In this document: positions 35,280 to 43,966 of the stretch, in pieces | Numbering within the stretch: the first letter of the stretch is position 1 | Layout of the letters: the number at the start of each line of letters is the position of its first letter | From: Pseudoalteromonas luteoviolacea NCIMB 1944 | GTDB taxonomy: Bacteria > Pseudomonadota > Gammaproteobacteria > Enterobacterales > Alteromonadaceae | Direction: 5' to 3' | Assembly: GCF_001625565.1 (NCBI RefSeq) | Contig: NZ_AUXS01000040.1 | Span: 39,850-103,849 of the forward strand | DNA length: 64,000 bases | Made by a program: the position numbers and the translations under genes | The notes under the pieces: generated by a model | Told to the model about the DNA's origin: nothing | The model's database searches: none | The model's input: the letters and a program-made list of their open reading frames with translations, nothing else

Positions 35280-37064
35280 TTATTTTTGATAAACGATTTC
35301 ACCATCAAGTAGCGTCATCACGACTTGGGTATTGGCTATTTCTTTTACCGTGCTATCGAATAAGTTTCTATCTAATACGATTAAGTCTGCAAGTTTACCG
35401 ACTTCAAGGCTGCCGACCAGATGTTCTTGTCGCATGGCAAAGGCGCTATTAAGGGTGTAGGCCTCAAGTGCTTGCGTTAACGTAATGGCCTGTGGCGTGC
35501 GCGTCATTGCATTGCTGATACCAATAAAGGGGTTAAATGGACTGACATTCCAATCACTAGATAATGTGAGGGTTGCATTATTCTCTACCAAGCTTTTTAT
35601 TGGCACTAAATCTTGAGAGCGCTCGCTACCAAGTAAAGGGATATTTTCTGGCCAGTGACTTGGGTCGGTAAAGTCACCTGCAACCTGCGCATCAGCTATT
35701 ACACCAAGTTTGGCAAAACGTGCGTAATCAGCAGGGTCAACGACTTCTAAATGCGTTAATCTGTGTCGAGCTGCGCCAGTAGAAGCATTTTCTATGGCGT
35801 TGAGCGCTTCATGTATACCTCTGTCTCCAATTGCATGGATATTAAAATCAAAGCCTGTTGGTTCAAGTGCTTTTATATACTTTTCTAAGCGAGCTTGCGT
35901 GAAGTAATTGAGCCCTTTGTTACCATCCAGTTCTAACCAATCTTGGTGATAGGGTTCGTGCATTGCAGCAGTAGTATTGATCAATATCCCATCGACATAA
36001 AATTTGACTTGATTAACCTTTAGCAAGCTAGCTGGATCGGCTTGGTAGAGAGACTTGAGTTTACTTAGTTGAGTGGCATCATTCATCTGCGGATATGCCC
36101 ACAAGCCCAAATGTGTTCTGAGTGTGAGCTTATCTTCATTCGCTATTTTTAGCCAAGTATCTAAGTGCCCACGCTGCCAGTATGTTCTAGCATCGCTAAT
36201 CGATGTGATCCCAGCTTTGTTAAGTGCCGGCATCGTATACTCTACCAGTCCCAAATAATCGTTTTGCTGGGTATTGGTGAGTGAGCGCATGGCAAGCTCC
36301 ATGACCTGGTTTCCAGCATTATCGTAGAGAATACCATCCAGATTACCTTGCTCATCCCGGCCAATTACGCCGCCAATAGGGTCTAGACTTTCGGTATGAA
36401 GCCCTGCTAACTCAAGCGCTTTACTGTTTACCCACATGGAATGTGACGTCTGTTCCATAATAATAACTGGGCGATTAGGGACCGCTTCGTCCAGCACTGC
36501 TATGGGGTTATCTTCCATTTCTAATAGTGTGCCAATAGCGTGTCCGTAACCAATTAGCCATTCTGCATTCGGATTTTGGAAAGCGGCTTCTGCAACTAAG
36601 TTGATGTAGGTTTGCGCTGAAGTTGCTTCTGGAATTGTAAACTGGGTTGCGTCAGAGCCTGATTCCAGAGGGTGCATATGAACATCATGAAACCCTGGCA
36701 TCACCATTTTGCCTTTGAGATCGATAACTTGGGTATTGTCACCGATATATTGTTGTGCCTGATCACTGGTTCCGACAAATACAATTTTATTATCGGTTAT
36801 TGCAATTGCCTGAGCCCAAGGGGCTTTTTCATTCACAGTATAAATACGGCCATTGGTGAAGACTATTGTCGAATGTGTTTGTTCTGGTTGCGATTGAGAT
36901 TGAGATTGAGATTGCGATTGCGATTGTTGAGGCTGAGCTGTTGTATTGTTTGCTGTATTGCTATTTGTGGGACTATTAGCTCCAGAACTTGAATCTGAAT
37001 TACACCCTGACATACATAGGCCAGCTACTAATAACGGAATTAAAGACATATTTGTGACTCGCAT
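35280..37064 (-). CDS. lipoprotein amidohydrolase (YtcJ-like, COG1574)
   Basis: A 594-residue metal-dependent amidohydrolase anchored as a lipoprotein: residues 1-21 end in the lipobox LCMSGC. A linker of about 40 residues is very rich in Ser, Gln and Asn, including repeated SQ. The hydrolase core begins with TIVFTNGRIYTVNEKAPWAQAIAI. It has the metal site GFHDVHMHPLESG, further conserved segments (HAIGDRGIHEALNAI, ...VADAQVAG), and SLEVGKLADLIVLDRN near the C-terminus. The family hydrolyses amides or imines of varied compounds; the substrate is unknown. Divergent from the response regulator gene, with 71 bases between them, so that regulator could control it. Confidence 0.85.
   Translation of the reverse strand: MRVTNMSLIPLLVAGLCMSGCNSDSSSGANSPTNSNTANNTTAQPQQSQSQSQSQSQSQPEQTHSTIVFTNGRIYTVNEKAPWAQAIAITDNKIVFVGTSDQAQQYIGDNTQVIDLKGKMVMPGFHDVHMHPLESGSDATQFTIPEATSAQTYINLVAEAAFQNPNAEWLIGYGHAIGTLLEMEDNPIAVLDEAVPNRPVIIMEQTSHSMWVNSKALELAGLHTESLDPIGGVIGRDEQGNLDGILYDNAGNQVMELAMRSLTNTQQNDYLGLVEYTMPALNKAGITSISDARTYWQRGHLDTWLKIANEDKLTLRTHLGLWAYPQMNDATQLSKLKSLYQADPASLLKVNQVKFYVDGILINTTAAMHEPYHQDWLELDGNKGLNYFTQARLEKYIKALEPTGFDFNIHAIGDRGIHEALNAIENASTGAARHRLTHLEVVDPADYARFAKLGVIADAQVAGDFTDPSHWPENIPLLGSERSQDLVPIKSLVENNATLTLSSDWNVSPFNPFIGISNAMTRTPQAITLTQALEAYTLNSAFAMRQEHLVGSLEVGKLADLIVLDRNLFDSTVKEIANTQVVMTLLDGEIVYQK
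36888..36927 (-). repeat. in-frame hexanucleotide repeat coding for (Ser-Gln)n
   Basis: About six copies of a TGnGAT unit (plus-strand reading: tgcgat, tgagat x3, tgcgat x2) lie in the linker of the lipoprotein amidohydrolase. The unit length is a multiple of three, so changes in copy number would alter linker length without a frameshift. Confidence 0.85.
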
Positions 37065-37135
37065 AGTTGACTCCTGTTTGATGGCACTACAATATCAGTG
37101 GCATGGTAACCACAAGGTAACAGTGTAGAGGTTTA

Positions 37136-37819
37136 ATGCTCGTTTTGCTGGTAGAGGATGATACTTCCTTGGCAGCCCAATTAATTGACTTTTTGCAATG
37201 CGAGGATATCGAGGTGGATTATGCCACGTCTATTTCGAGTGCAAAAGAAATAGCTGCTAAAACAAGGGAATATATTAATTATGACGCCGTGATCCTCGAT
37301 ATGGATCTGCCCGATGGCAGTGGCTTGAGTTTGCTATCTACACAGATATTGGGTCAAGGTGTACCGGTATTATTTTGTACTGCTGCCACATCACTTGACG
37401 ATAAACTCGCTGCTTTTTCTGCAGGTGCGCTCGACTACATAACTAAACCGTTTGCTTTACCTGAACTGGCTGTTCGGTTAAAGATATTAGCGCAAAAAAA
37501 GCCATCAAGTCGCACTGAGGTTTTTAAATTAGATACTTTAGAGGTTGATTTTAGCTTGAAAATTGCGAAGCGTAACGAACGAGTTTTGGTGTTGTCTCCG
37601 CAGCAGTGGCAACTTATATCCTTGCTGGCCAACCACAGCCCTATGCCAGTAAGTAAAGATCAGATCTTGAACTATATCTGGCCTGATCAAGATGTGAACA
37701 ATAATATGTATAAATCATTGTTAACGCGTCTGCGCCGCAATGTATCTAAACATGATGAAGTGGAGTTGATCCATACTATCAAGAGTCAGGGGGTAGTGCT
37801 AAGGAGCGAAGGTGATTAA
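37136..37819 (+). CDS. OmpR-family response regulator
   Basis: A DNA-binding response regulator of 227 residues with a receiver domain (acidic residues near 7-9, phospho-acceptor D55 in VILDMDLPDGSG, K104 in YITKPF). A winged-helix output domain follows (LVLSPQQWQLISLLANHSPMPVSKDQILNYIW, and the recognition-helix part NMYKSLLTRLRRNVSKH). Its stop overlaps the following kinase gene by 8 bases. Divergent from the amidohydrolase lipoprotein. No obvious ribosome site is seen apart from gagg five bases upstream of the ATG. Confidence 0.93.
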   Translation: MLVLLVEDDTSLAAQLIDFLQCEDIEVDYATSISSAKEIAAKTREYINYDAVILDMDLPDGSGLSLLSTQILGQGVPVLFCTAATSLDDKLAAFSAGALDYITKPFALPELAVRLKILAQKKPSSRTEVFKLDTLEVDFSLKIAKRNERVLVLSPQQWQLISLLANHSPMPVSKDQILNYIWPDQDVNNNMYKSLLTRLRRNVSKHDEVELIHTIKSQGVVLRSEGD

Positions 37820-38966
37820 GCAACAGAGCTTTGCGCGATATTTCACAGTCAGACTAGGCATTTTTTTTGTAGTGTTTATTGCCCTTTGGATCCAAGTTGC
37901 AACTTGGGTTTATCACTTTGCATGGGATGACACGACTGAGCACTACCTGTATCAGGACTTAGATTTAGCGCTGAGTGGCCAATTATCAATGCCTGTGATA
38001 AGCGACGAGAAGTATATTGGTATACTGGCTAATATGCCCGTTGAGTTTCAACATATATTGAGCACACATGATGTGGAGTTTGAACATACGTTTCTCCTGC
38101 CAAGTGCAACTGGGGATATGTATATACTCAAAAGTGAAGGGCACAGTGGAGAGCCGCTGTACGTTATTCATTTTTTCTCTCATCAGAACTCGCCCAGTTT
38201 GTTGCCTATTTTTTTGATTTTGAGTGGCTTTATGTTGTTCCCTACGGGGTTTTTAGCGTGGCGGATATGGCGCTCAATAAGCCTAGATATTAATGTGCTA
38301 AAGTACAGCTTGGAAAAAGATAATGAGCACACAATTAGATTTGTTGAGTTAGCTGAAATCCAATCCTCACTTAAAATGGCAAGGTTTGCGCAACTACATG
38401 CACAGCAGCAAGAGCGCTTATTTTCTTCTTTTTTAAGTCATGAGGTGCGTACACCGCTCACGAGAGTAAACAATAGCATAAGTAGGCTCCAACAAATTGA
38501 TGATATACCACTTGATGCACTGGACGTGATCGATGAACTTGAGGCTGGGCAGCGTGAGTTGGCTGAGACGGCGGATGCGGTGTTGTTATTGTGCCAGCCA
38601 AACAAAGCTAAGTTAGAGTGTAAAGCGCTTTTACCGATATTATCTCGATGGCAAAAGCAGTGGGCGCAACGGGGTCTCGAAATAGAGCTGTTGGGAACTG
38701 AGCAGATATCAGAGCAAACAATCCAACCAAAACTCTTCTGGTTATTATTAACTCAAGTGGCTAAAAACGCGCTTCAACATGGTGACGGAAAGTTGATTGT
38801 TAGGTGTTTGAAACATGGCTTAGAATTTGAAAATGCACGAGATTGTACACGAACAAATTCAGGGCACGGGCTTGGCAGCAAAATTATCATGCAAGTATCT
38901 GAGTGTTTTGGCTGGAAAGCAGCAGTGCACTCTGGAGACAGGTACATGCTGCGTGTGTTGTGGTAG
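37812..38966 (+). CDS. sensor histidine kinase with reduced ATPase domain
   Basis: A 384-residue membrane kinase starting at GTG 37812, inside the end of the regulator gene (8-base overlap). It has two transmembrane segments (about 15-35 and 128-152) around a periplasmic sensor of about 90 residues. The H-box is SSFLSHEVRTPLTRVNNSI (H210). The ATPase domain has a recognisable N-box (TQVAKNALQHG) and a G2-like GHGLGSKI. The G1 part (normally DxGxG) is changed to ENARDCTRTNSG, and the domain is short. It is probably still active, but is a good candidate for weak kinase activity. Confidence 0.88.
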   Translation: MIKQQSFARYFTVRLGIFFVVFIALWIQVATWVYHFAWDDTTEHYLYQDLDLALSGQLSMPVISDEKYIGILANMPVEFQHILSTHDVEFEHTFLLPSATGDMYILKSEGHSGEPLYVIHFFSHQNSPSLLPIFLILSGFMLFPTGFLAWRIWRSISLDINVLKYSLEKDNEHTIRFVELAEIQSSLKMARFAQLHAQQQERLFSSFLSHEVRTPLTRVNNSISRLQQIDDIPLDALDVIDELEAGQRELAETADAVLLLCQPNKAKLECKALLPILSRWQKQWAQRGLEIELLGTEQISEQTIQPKLFWLLLTQVAKNALQHGDGKLIVRCLKHGLEFENARDCTRTNSGHGLGSKIIMQVSECFGWKAAVHSGDRYMLRVLW

Positions 38967-38974
38967 ACGAGTCG

Positions 38975-39433
38975 CTATTCAACTTTTATCTCGGTATAGA
39001 CGGAGTTTGCGATAAAACAAGCCTCATGGGCTTGGTGATGCAGGTTATCAACTGTCTGTTTATCTATGGATTCTGGTTGCTGCCATTTAATGCGAGGTTT
39101 CAATATAACCTCTGTCATCGCCATTTTCCCATGCGCATTGTTGCTCATAATACCTGTTGCACTGTCCTCATAAGATTCCACTATATAACCTGACTTTGCA
39201 GCGAAGTGTAAAAAAAACAACATGTGGCAGCTAGAAAGTGAAGCCACAAATGCTTCTTCGGGGTCAACATTGTCTGGTTTTGAAAAAGGTAACGGGACCA
39301 CTGAAGGCGATGACGAAGCATCAATAGTGGCTCCCCCGTCAAATGACCACTTATGAGCTCTACTGTATTTAGCATCAATAAACACTTCTTCTGATTGGCG
39401 TTGCCAAAAAATAGTCGCTTGGTAGATAGACAT
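38975..39433 (-). CDS. OsmC/Ohr-family peroxide-reducing protein
   Basis: A 152-residue OsmC-type protein, which reduces organic hydroperoxides through two cysteines. The two expected cysteines are present: SLSSCHMLFFLHFAA (first, on the central helix) and HEACFIANS (second, C-terminal). Other conserved parts are GYIVESYED and EVILKPRIKW. It is closer to the OsmC-related proteins than to classical Ohr. It ends 9 bases from the kinase stop on the other strand and is divergent from the LysR gene at 39565, which may be its regulator. Confidence 0.88.
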   Translation of the reverse strand: MSIYQATIFWQRQSEEVFIDAKYSRAHKWSFDGGATIDASSSPSVVPLPFSKPDNVDPEEAFVASLSSCHMLFFLHFAAKSGYIVESYEDSATGIMSNNAHGKMAMTEVILKPRIKWQQPESIDKQTVDNLHHQAHEACFIANSVYTEIKVE

Positions 39434-39505
39434 GGATTCTCCTCAAAAAGTGATACGAACACATTAGGTTCACAAGGTTTAGTAAAGATGTGCTTAAGTA
39501 TGTAA

Positions 39506-39533
39506 TTGACAGGGGAATAATAGAAGCGATAAT
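39506..39533 (+). promoter_or_regulatory. sigma-70 promoter of the LysR gene
   Basis: TTGACA (39506-39511) and GATAAT (39528-39533) have a 16-base spacer and lie about 32 bases before the LysR start codon. It lies in the divergent space shared with the OsmC gene, so the LysR protein could bind here. Confidence 0.6.
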
Positions 39534-39564
39534 AACTCAAATTGACGTGAGCTAAATTCATATC

Positions 39565-40473
39565 ATGAGCAGCTTAAATTTATCACTTACTGCATTACAT
39601 ACTTTCTCTATTGTGGCGAAAGAGCTCAATTTTACGGCTGCTGCGGGGGTGCTTCATATCTCGCCGAGTGCCGTTAGCCATCAAATGAAACTATTGGAAG
39701 CCCAACTTGGGATGAGCCTGTTTCATCGCAAGTCAAAAGGGGTGACATTAACTCAAGAAGCTGAGCGGTTAGCGGATCATGTTAACAAAGGCTTTAATCT
39801 GCTTGAATTTGGCATAGAGTCAACCAAACGAGCCAACACAACAGAGCGTGTTGTTCTTGCGGTGATCCCCTCATTATTGGAGCACTGGCTGATCCCTAAA
39901 CTGGGAGATTTTTATCAACAATTCCCGCACATTGAGTTGCAACTAATTGCACAAGATCAGCTAATTGATTTTAATCGTCACCATGTACATGCGCATTTGC
40001 ACTTTGGTCATGGGCAGTATCAAGGGTATAACTGTACTCACTTGGGCGCAGAGTGGATTTATCCAGTATGTTCACCAAATTACGCAAAAGAGCTAGGCAA
40101 AAATGCTGAGTTGTTGAGCTATCAGCATGGTATTGAAGACGCGCCAGGTATTATTGACTGGAATAATTGGTTTTCACATCAGTCAATAAATATGACAAGC
40201 CAACCAGTAAATCGAGGCTTTAGCCACGTAGGGCATACATTGACAGCGGCAAAATATGGACAGGGTGTAGCGTTAGGGTGGCACGTCATTGCGAGTGAGT
40301 TGATAACACAAGGTGCCTTGAAAAAAATGCAGTTTGAACCCATCGCGATGCCATTCTCCTATTTTCTGGTAACACCCCATCAAACTCATCAAAGCAACGC
40401 GTTGCAATGTTTGCTTCAGTGGCTGCAATTACAATTTGCAGATTCGCGCCCATGTGTTGTTTGTGACGAATAA
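39565..40473 (+). CDS. LysR-family transcriptional regulator (GcvA-like)
   Basis: A 302-residue regulator with an N-terminal winged helix-turn-helix (ALHTFSIVAKELNFTAAAGVLHISPSAVSHQMKLLEAQLG), a linker helix, and a substrate-binding effector domain (residues ~90-295). The pattern of the DNA-binding part and the sequence following it (LFHRKSKGVTLTQEAERL) are GcvA-like. It is divergent from the OsmC gene, which it may control. The ligand is unknown. Confidence 0.9.
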   Translation: MSSLNLSLTALHTFSIVAKELNFTAAAGVLHISPSAVSHQMKLLEAQLGMSLFHRKSKGVTLTQEAERLADHVNKGFNLLEFGIESTKRANTTERVVLAVIPSLLEHWLIPKLGDFYQQFPHIELQLIAQDQLIDFNRHHVHAHLHFGHGQYQGYNCTHLGAEWIYPVCSPNYAKELGKNAELLSYQHGIEDAPGIIDWNNWFSHQSINMTSQPVNRGFSHVGHTLTAAKYGQGVALGWHVIASELITQGALKKMQFEPIAMPFSYFLVTPHQTHQSNALQCLLQWLQLQFADSRPCVVCDE

Positions 40474-40788
40474 ACTCAGTGGTTTTAATCGCTCCCTAGT
40501 GGATGCTAACTTCTATGTCTATTTGATTGCATGAAATATTGTTCTACGTAGTGAATTCATTATGTTAAGTATATTAGAGGAGTAAATGCAGAGTGGCGGT
40601 AAGTGCTTATATCATTAGTGAAATGCTTTAATATTATCCAAAGTTTGCAATTTACCCTCGATGTATGGCTAAATTTAGTGTACAACTTTTAACAGTTTGT
40701 CTTGTCTATATAGATTAGATTACAACGTTATTCGTTGGCTCAAGGAAGCGTGTTAATTTTAGACCTAAAAGGTAGGTGTAGGTACAAG
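40474..40788. other. intergenic region before the unknown anchored protein gene
   Basis: About 315 AT-rich bases. No gene or clear regulatory element was found. Confidence 0.45.
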
Positions 40789-41718
40789 ATGTCTCAAACA
40801 AAAAGTAATATTGCACTCGGTGTTGCATCAGCTGCATTCGCATTGACGCTGTATAGTCATTTTTCTTCTCAAACTAACGTTGAGGCTGCTCAAGTTGAAC
40901 AGCATCAACCATCAGTAAATACGCGTCAGGTGTCTACTGAGCCTTCTCATATAAATAAAGCTTCTAAAAGTAAAAGCTATGATGAAATGGACAGCAGTGC
41001 ATTGATCGCGCGTATTGAGTATTTAGAAGAGCGTCTGTTGGATATCGAGAATCAAGCTTACGGCAATGGGGCTGCCAGTGATGTGATGGAAGAAACTATC
41101 CTAGCGGTGCTGGAAGAAAAAGAGCGCAAAGAGCGCCAAAAGAGAAATGAAGATAATCCTGTATATGGATTCTATGAAGACTTACCTAAAGACTATGATC
41201 TGAAGCTAAAAACTGATCCGGAGTTCGCAAGTAAAGTCAGTCAAGATTTAAAAGGTAAGGTGCTGGATCAAACCCTCACACCACAGGAGCGCCTGTCGGC
41301 AATGGGTCAACTGCAAATGAATATGTATATTTTAAATCGCACACAAGATGAAATGTTCGATTATGAGACTGTCGACGCGGTACTTGAGATCAGTAGAAAC
41401 AGCGCTGACGATAAATTAAAAGTACAAGCACTCGAAGTTGTCGCTCACTCTCCAGTGGTGGATAGTCGAATAGCAAAATCTTTGCAGGATATTATCGAAA
41501 AAGAACCAAACAAATATATGAAGACAATGGCGGCTGAAGGATTAATGGGGCAGTATTACCAAGCAGGTGAAAGCAATCCAGAAATGAAGCAACAATTGGC
41601 CAATGAAATCTTAGCTATGTACGACAATGCCAGTAGCTCAGAAGTACAGGCTGTGATGCAGCGTTTGATCAGAGACGGTGAGCTGTTAGAGCAGATCCGA
41701 AGAGATGCGGGAAGGTAA
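40789..41718 (+). CDS. unknown membrane-anchored protein with coiled coil and helical repeats
   Basis: Not recognised as any family. I take ATG 40789 (309 residues); an in-frame extension to 40735 has a poor start. One N-terminal hydrophobic segment (NIALGVASAAFALTLYSHFSS) would anchor it in the inner membrane. A polar linker leads to a charged coiled coil (SALIARIEYLEERLLDIENQA, then ILAVLEEKERKERQKRNED). The C-terminal ~170 residues are entirely helical (e.g. DDKLKVQALEVVAHSPVVDSRIAKSLQDII, then KTMAAEGLMGQYYQAGE) and look like HEAT-type repeats. It may be a scaffold or adaptor. It stands alone. Confidence 0.7.
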   Translation: MSQTKSNIALGVASAAFALTLYSHFSSQTNVEAAQVEQHQPSVNTRQVSTEPSHINKASKSKSYDEMDSSALIARIEYLEERLLDIENQAYGNGAASDVMEETILAVLEEKERKERQKRNEDNPVYGFYEDLPKDYDLKLKTDPEFASKVSQDLKGKVLDQTLTPQERLSAMGQLQMNMYILNRTQDEMFDYETVDAVLEISRNSADDKLKVQALEVVAHSPVVDSRIAKSLQDIIEKEPNKYMKTMAAEGLMGQYYQAGESNPEMKQQLANEILAMYDNASSSEVQAVMQRLIRDGELLEQIRRDAGR

Positions 41719-41920
41719 TTAACGCTCCTTGACTACCAATTAGTAATTCCCTGTGCGGTCCTTAATTATTGTACCGCACAGTAAATTCAACGAGTTTAAC
41801 TCAGTGAAATAGCCATAATTTTGATAACTTAATCCTTGCTCATTGAATACACCCCAATAAGCTATTTGCTATTATTCTTAATTGACCAACACAAGGGCGT
41901 TGTTTGTTAAGTGAGTCTTG

Positions 41921-42196
41921 CTACTTGTCAATATGGCCAAGGTCTCGGCTTGGGTCGAGTTTATCTCTTACCCGTCTTTTAAGTTCTTTGGCTTCTGGAA
42001 AACCACTATCTTGTACACGGCACCATATCAGATCGTTGTCATAGTAAATTTGAAAAACACCTTTACTCGCTGGCGCAAGTGCAACTTCTTTTAAATCTTG
42101 GCCAAATGTTGATAACAACTCTTGAGCGAGCCAGCCGCTTCTTAGTAGCCATTGGCACAATACGCAGTAGTGAATTGTGATTTTTGGTTTATTCAT
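41921..42196 (-). CDS. SelW/SelT/SelH-family thioredoxin-like protein (Rdx type)
   Basis: A 91-residue protein with the selenoprotein-W fold signature. It has a beta strand followed by C11-V-L-C14 (cysteine in place of selenocysteine), then an amphipathic helix and a second half with GVFQIYYDNDLIWCRVQDSGFPEAKELKRRVRD. Members are small redox proteins of poorly known role. It lies 38 bases downstream of the NhaR-like gene on the same strand and may be cotranscribed with it. Confidence 0.85.
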   Translation of the reverse strand: MNKPKITIHYCVLCQWLLRSGWLAQELLSTFGQDLKEVALAPASKGVFQIYYDNDLIWCRVQDSGFPEAKELKRRVRDKLDPSRDLGHIDK

Positions 42197-42234
42197 TTTT
42201 TATCAACTTCCACAGGAACAAGGGTAAAATATCA

Positions 42235-43131
42235 TTATTCACCTTCACGCTGAGCATTTTGCACAAACTCTGAATAAATACTGTCTTTAATCAGCCTATC
42301 AGGTGTAAAGGCATAATAATGTTGATAGACATTTTCAATGCTGCCGATAAAAGTCACATCATAATGCCGTTCAATTTCTTCACGTATCGACAGTGGGGCC
42401 GGAAAGATACCAAACCCTTGCTGGCCCAGTGACTTCATCAAGGCACTATCGTCTACATGACCTGCGACAGACATTTCAATCTCTAAATCTTCGAGCCAAT
42501 ACTGGATAGCATTGGTAACCGGGCTTGCTTTCGCAGGTAAGATAATTGGCATATTTTTCAGTGTGCTAGGGTAGTTTTTGCTCAGTTTAGAATAGTATGA
42601 TGAATTACCGTAGAAGCCTAGCTGGCTTTTACCTATTTCGTGACAAAATGCTTTGAACGGTGTGGAGCTATCAAGTGGCTTATCTGCTAAGACCAAATCT
42701 ATTTTGTGTGTTGCCATTTGCGCCAGTAATTCTGATTGCTGTCCATCAATACAGTGCAAATTGGTGATGCGCTCATGTTTAATGAGGGGAGACAACCACT
42801 TTGAGACTAAGGATTTTGGCAAAGCATCCGAAATGCCTACTTTCAAAGTGCGATTTAAATTATCGAGGTCTCCTCGAGTTGTTTCCAACCACTCTTCCGC
42901 AACATTGAACATATCATTAGCATATTGTTGGGTAAGTTGCCCGTACTCCGTAAGCCTTAACCCTCTTCCTTCCCGGACAAACAACGATTTTCCCAGTCGT
43001 TGCTCTAGGCTAGTTATTTGCGCACTAATGGTTTGTGGTGTGAGGTGCAGTACCTTACTCGCTGCGGCAATGCTGCCTAATTTACTGACTTGCCAGAAAT
43101 AATAAAGGTGGTTGTAGTTAATATTCATCAT
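42235..43131 (-). CDS. nhaR: NhaR-like LysR-family transcriptional activator
   Basis: A 298-residue LysR regulator. The N-terminus (NINYNHLYYFWQVSKLGSIAAASKVLHLTPQTISAQI) closely follows the NhaR pattern, where YNHLYYFW and LTPQTI are hallmarks. In known bacteria NhaR responds to sodium and activates the NhaA antiporter. No nhaA is in this window, so the targets are elsewhere. The start could be either of two adjacent ATGs at 43131 and 43128. Confidence 0.85.
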   Translation of the reverse strand: MMNINYNHLYYFWQVSKLGSIAAASKVLHLTPQTISAQITSLEQRLGKSLFVREGRGLRLTEYGQLTQQYANDMFNVAEEWLETTRGDLDNLNRTLKVGISDALPKSLVSKWLSPLIKHERITNLHCIDGQQSELLAQMATHKIDLVLADKPLDSSTPFKAFCHEIGKSQLGFYGNSSYYSKLSKNYPSTLKNMPIILPAKASPVTNAIQYWLEDLEIEMSVAGHVDDSALMKSLGQQGFGIFPAPLSIREEIERHYDVTFIGSIENVYQHYYAFTPDRLIKDSIYSEFVQNAQREGE

Positions 43132-43272
43132 ACTTCGTTAATTTCGATGTCTAAATAAGATTTAATCAGCTTTTATCTTTGTTTCCACCTTAGTAGATTT
43201 AAATCAACGGCGCAATCATTAATTTCACTAGAGTGTAGTGAAAAATGAATAATTATGAGCGAGGTCAAAGGT

Positions 43273-43566
43273 ATGAAACTTAACTTAAGAATGACAGGTA
43301 AAGCATTAGGTAGTGTGGCGAAAGCGAAAATATCAAAAATGATCAGTACCCAACTTGCTAAATATGTTACCAACATACGTAAGGTTAAAGTACATATTGA
43401 TGACGTACCTTCGAAACTACATGGCACGCTAACCCAGTGCAGTATTGAAGTGTTGCTACCAGGTTTACCCAGCATATCTGTTAAAGCAAAGGGCAAAAAC
43501 CTAGCTCAGGCTATCAGCCGAGCAGTGAGCAATAGCGAGACAGTGTTGACGCAAAAGCTATATTAA
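43273..43566 (+). CDS. small HPF/RaiA-like ribosome-associated protein
   Basis: The start at ATG 43273 has ribosome site gagg eight bases before it; ATG 43255 has none. The resulting 97-residue protein begins KLNLRMTGKALGSVAKAKISKMIS and has a beta-alpha-beta-beta-beta-alpha pattern (VRKVKVHIDDV-like strand, QCSIEVLLPGLPSISVKAKGKNLAQAISRAV). This matches the ribosome-hibernation factor domain (HPF/RaiA). It is short and lacks a C-terminal extension. Divergent from the NhaR gene. The family assignment is tentative. Confidence 0.6.
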   Translation: MKLNLRMTGKALGSVAKAKISKMISTQLAKYVTNIRKVKVHIDDVPSKLHGTLTQCSIEVLLPGLPSISVKAKGKNLAQAISRAVSNSETVLTQKLY

Positions 43567-43966
43567 ACACGCTGCTTCAAGTAACGGAAAAGCGTTTAAT
43601 AGATGTATTTTTATCCTCTGATAATCTTGCGCGAATAGAAACTCCCAAGCACTTGCTGCGGCATGGAAGCTGCATCTTTTATAATCACTTCATATATCAA
43701 TTTACGTACTCAAACACTTAATTTGTTAACTTGTTGCATTAAATATTTAATGCTAATTACGCATCGTTGACGTTCATGTTAATATTCCCATAGTCTAAAT
43801 TTTCCCAGCTATTTTAATTAATTTGTTAAATGAGAAGTATTTGGACATGAAGGGGGCCCCTTACATATATTATATTTTAATAAAATGTTTATTTTAAGTG
43901 ACATTTTGGGGCTGGTTGTGTATTTTAATCAATGAAAAGCAGTAACATAATGCTCAAGGAAGTAAC
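43567..43966. other. regulatory intergenic region before the second exporter operon
   Basis: About 400 AT-rich bases. A perfect 18-bp palindrome (gcattaaat|atttaatgc, 43736-43753) lies in it. A -24/-12-like element CGGCATGGAAGCTGCA (43659-43674) has GG and GC separated by exactly 10 bases but is about 290 bases from the start codon and is weaker than the promoter at 13936. No GGACAC palindromes are present. Confidence 0.5.

Noticed and set aside
39181..39561. 126-codon minus-strand frame over the OsmC gene
   Set aside because: Frame-shifted shadow of the OsmC coding sequence.
43830..43865. TGGACATGAAGGGGGCC stretch as a sigma-54 promoter
   Set aside because: No GC at the required 10-base distance from the GG.
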